From: CAIVAT01 sp037133475
Lineage (GTDB): Bacteria > Bacteroidota > Bacteroidia > Bacteroidales > FEN-979
Length of the DNA: 64,000 nt
NCBI GenBank assembly: GCA_037133475.1
Contig: JBAXOB010000019.1
Span: forward strand, 1 to 64,000
Direction of reading: 5' to 3'
The notes beneath the pieces are model-generated. The model was given only the letters and a program-made list of their open reading frames with translations. It had not been told where the DNA came from and made no database searches. Positions 63,484 through 64,000 of this stretch are shown one piece after another (the stretch's first letter is position 1; every line of letters starts with the position of its first letter). A program made the position numbers and the translations under genes.

Positions 63484-63779
63484 AACCTGGTGTTTTCATT
63501 ACCCTTTCACCTTACTTAAGTTCAGAGACTGGTTAATTTAATAGCCGAATCGATTTAACCACCATGACACAAAGAAGGCACAATGAACACAAAGAACCCT
63601 TTGTGATCTTTGTGTAAGTCATTGTGAACTTAGTGGTTAAATTAAATATATTGGTTATCCGATAGGATCCATATAAAAAACTCAACAAATCAAACATGCT
63701 CTAAATTCAGTGAGCCATTCTTTGCAGATCACCTTTCACCCTTGTTTATCATTTTTCTTCCCATAAACAAAGCTTTAAT
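63484..63779. other. Intergenic region between the polytopic protein and second Fe-S gene
   Basis: About 300 bases with no gene. The first half holds the imperfect inverted repeat at 63554-63641; no consensus promoter is evident for the following gene. Confidence 0.5.
63554..63641. repeat. ~88-bp imperfect inverted repeat (interspersed-repeat type)
   Basis: The outer ends TTTAACCAC and GTGGTTAAA are exact complements. The interior is built of CACAAAG / CTTTGTG units that pair only partly. This is the look of the 'TTAACCAC...' palindromic repeats scattered in many environmental genomes. It sits between genes, with no coding capacity. Confidence 0.65.
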
Positions 63780-64000
63780 ATGCCAAAGAAAACCAAAAAC
63801 GAATCATCACGCAGGAATTTCCTGAAACAAGGCCTGACCCTTGCCGCCGGATCGTTACTGGGAGGCGGGCTCATTGCTGCCTGCACCAAAGAGCAGGGCC
63901 CGGTTGAAACCGGCGAAAAAGTTAAAGTTCTTACGGCCGACGGCAAACTGATGGAGGTTGACAGGGGACACGCCATGTGTTGCAATGTCCCCTCATCGGC
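63780..64000 (+). CDS. Second Tat/lipoprotein-type Fe-S subunit, N-terminal part (cut by window)
   Basis: From ATG 63780 the frame is open to the end: 'SSRRNFLKQGLTLAAGSLLG', a Tat signal, followed by a lipobox-like 'IAAC' and then 'VETGEKVKVLTADGKLMEVDRGHAMCCN'. It is clearly paralogous to the 58166 protein, which has 'GETGEKMKVLTPEGKLVEVDKGHTCCQ' at the same place. The cluster cysteines lie beyond base 64000. The start of a second Fe-S gene suggests that the respiratory module continues, perhaps with its catalytic subunit. Confidence 0.85.
   Translation, partial: MPKKTKNESSRRNFLKQGLTLAAGSLLGGGLIAACTKEQGPVETGEKVKVLTADGKLMEVDRGHAMCCNVPSS

Overview
This 64 kb window comes from a member of the phylum Bacteroidota, most likely an environmental, anaerobic or facultative relative of the Bacteroidales. 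The evidence is: several proteins with Por/type IX secretion (T9SS) C-terminal sorting domains (types A and B), a FeoA-FeoB fusion followed by a small Cys-rich FeoB-associated peptide, a WbqC-like protein, a PorT-family barrel, a signal-peptide-bearing TPR histidine kinase, and many promoter-like matches to the Bacteroidota -7 element TAnnTTTG. Shine-Dalgarno sites are mostly weak. I saw no tRNA, rRNA, CRISPR array or complete insertion sequence.

Layout. (1) 1-12 kb: the tail of a Lys/Ala/Pro-repeat protein, a PepSY-like periplasmic protein, a two-CxxCH lipoprotein, two histidine-degradation genes (ftcD, hutI) interleaved with an M3-like zinc peptidase lipoprotein and a T9SS-exported C10 cysteine protease, a stand-alone transposase-type zinc ribbon protein and two tandem thioredoxins. 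(2) 12-17 kb: WbqC-like protein, feoAB and its small partner, an NlpC/P60 hydrolase and a PorT-like barrel. (3) 17-25 kb, minus strand: an overlapping run of a small secreted protein, two T9SS-sorted proteins and tex, then an orphan CCG-domain oxidoreductase. (4) 25-35 kb: one 3.2-thousand-residue secreted protein made of 32 tandem Ig-like repeats and a FISUMP domain. (5) 36-39 kb: a response regulator and TPR histidine kinase with their own promoter. (6) 39-53 kb, minus strand: the most striking locus, read as a chaperone-usher-like surface-fibre operon. It encodes a DUF4402 pilin-like protein, a second small secreted protein, a PapD-like chaperone, a ~2,740-residue T9SS-sorted beta-rich adhesin, another DUF4402-like protein and an usher-like outer-membrane protein. 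Several genes overlap or nearly touch. (7) 53.5-57.2 kb: ald-aroB-aroA operon. (8) 57.2-64 kb: an FNR-type regulator with four candidate Fe-S cysteines, a perfect FNR-box palindrome beside it, and a divergent respiratory module (Tat 4x Fe-S protein, NrfD fused to a periplasmic Ig-like region, cytochrome c, polytopic membrane protein), followed by the start of a second Fe-S paralogue cut by the window edge.

How it fits together (inference). The cell appears to secrete proteases and large adhesins through T9SS, can degrade histidine, imports ferrous iron, and runs an FNR-regulated membrane electron-transfer module. The chaperone, usher and pilin-like genes sit in one operon with a T9SS adhesin. 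This suggests a hybrid surface appendage in which two outer-membrane export routes supply one structure. That is the strongest candidate here for an undescribed system.
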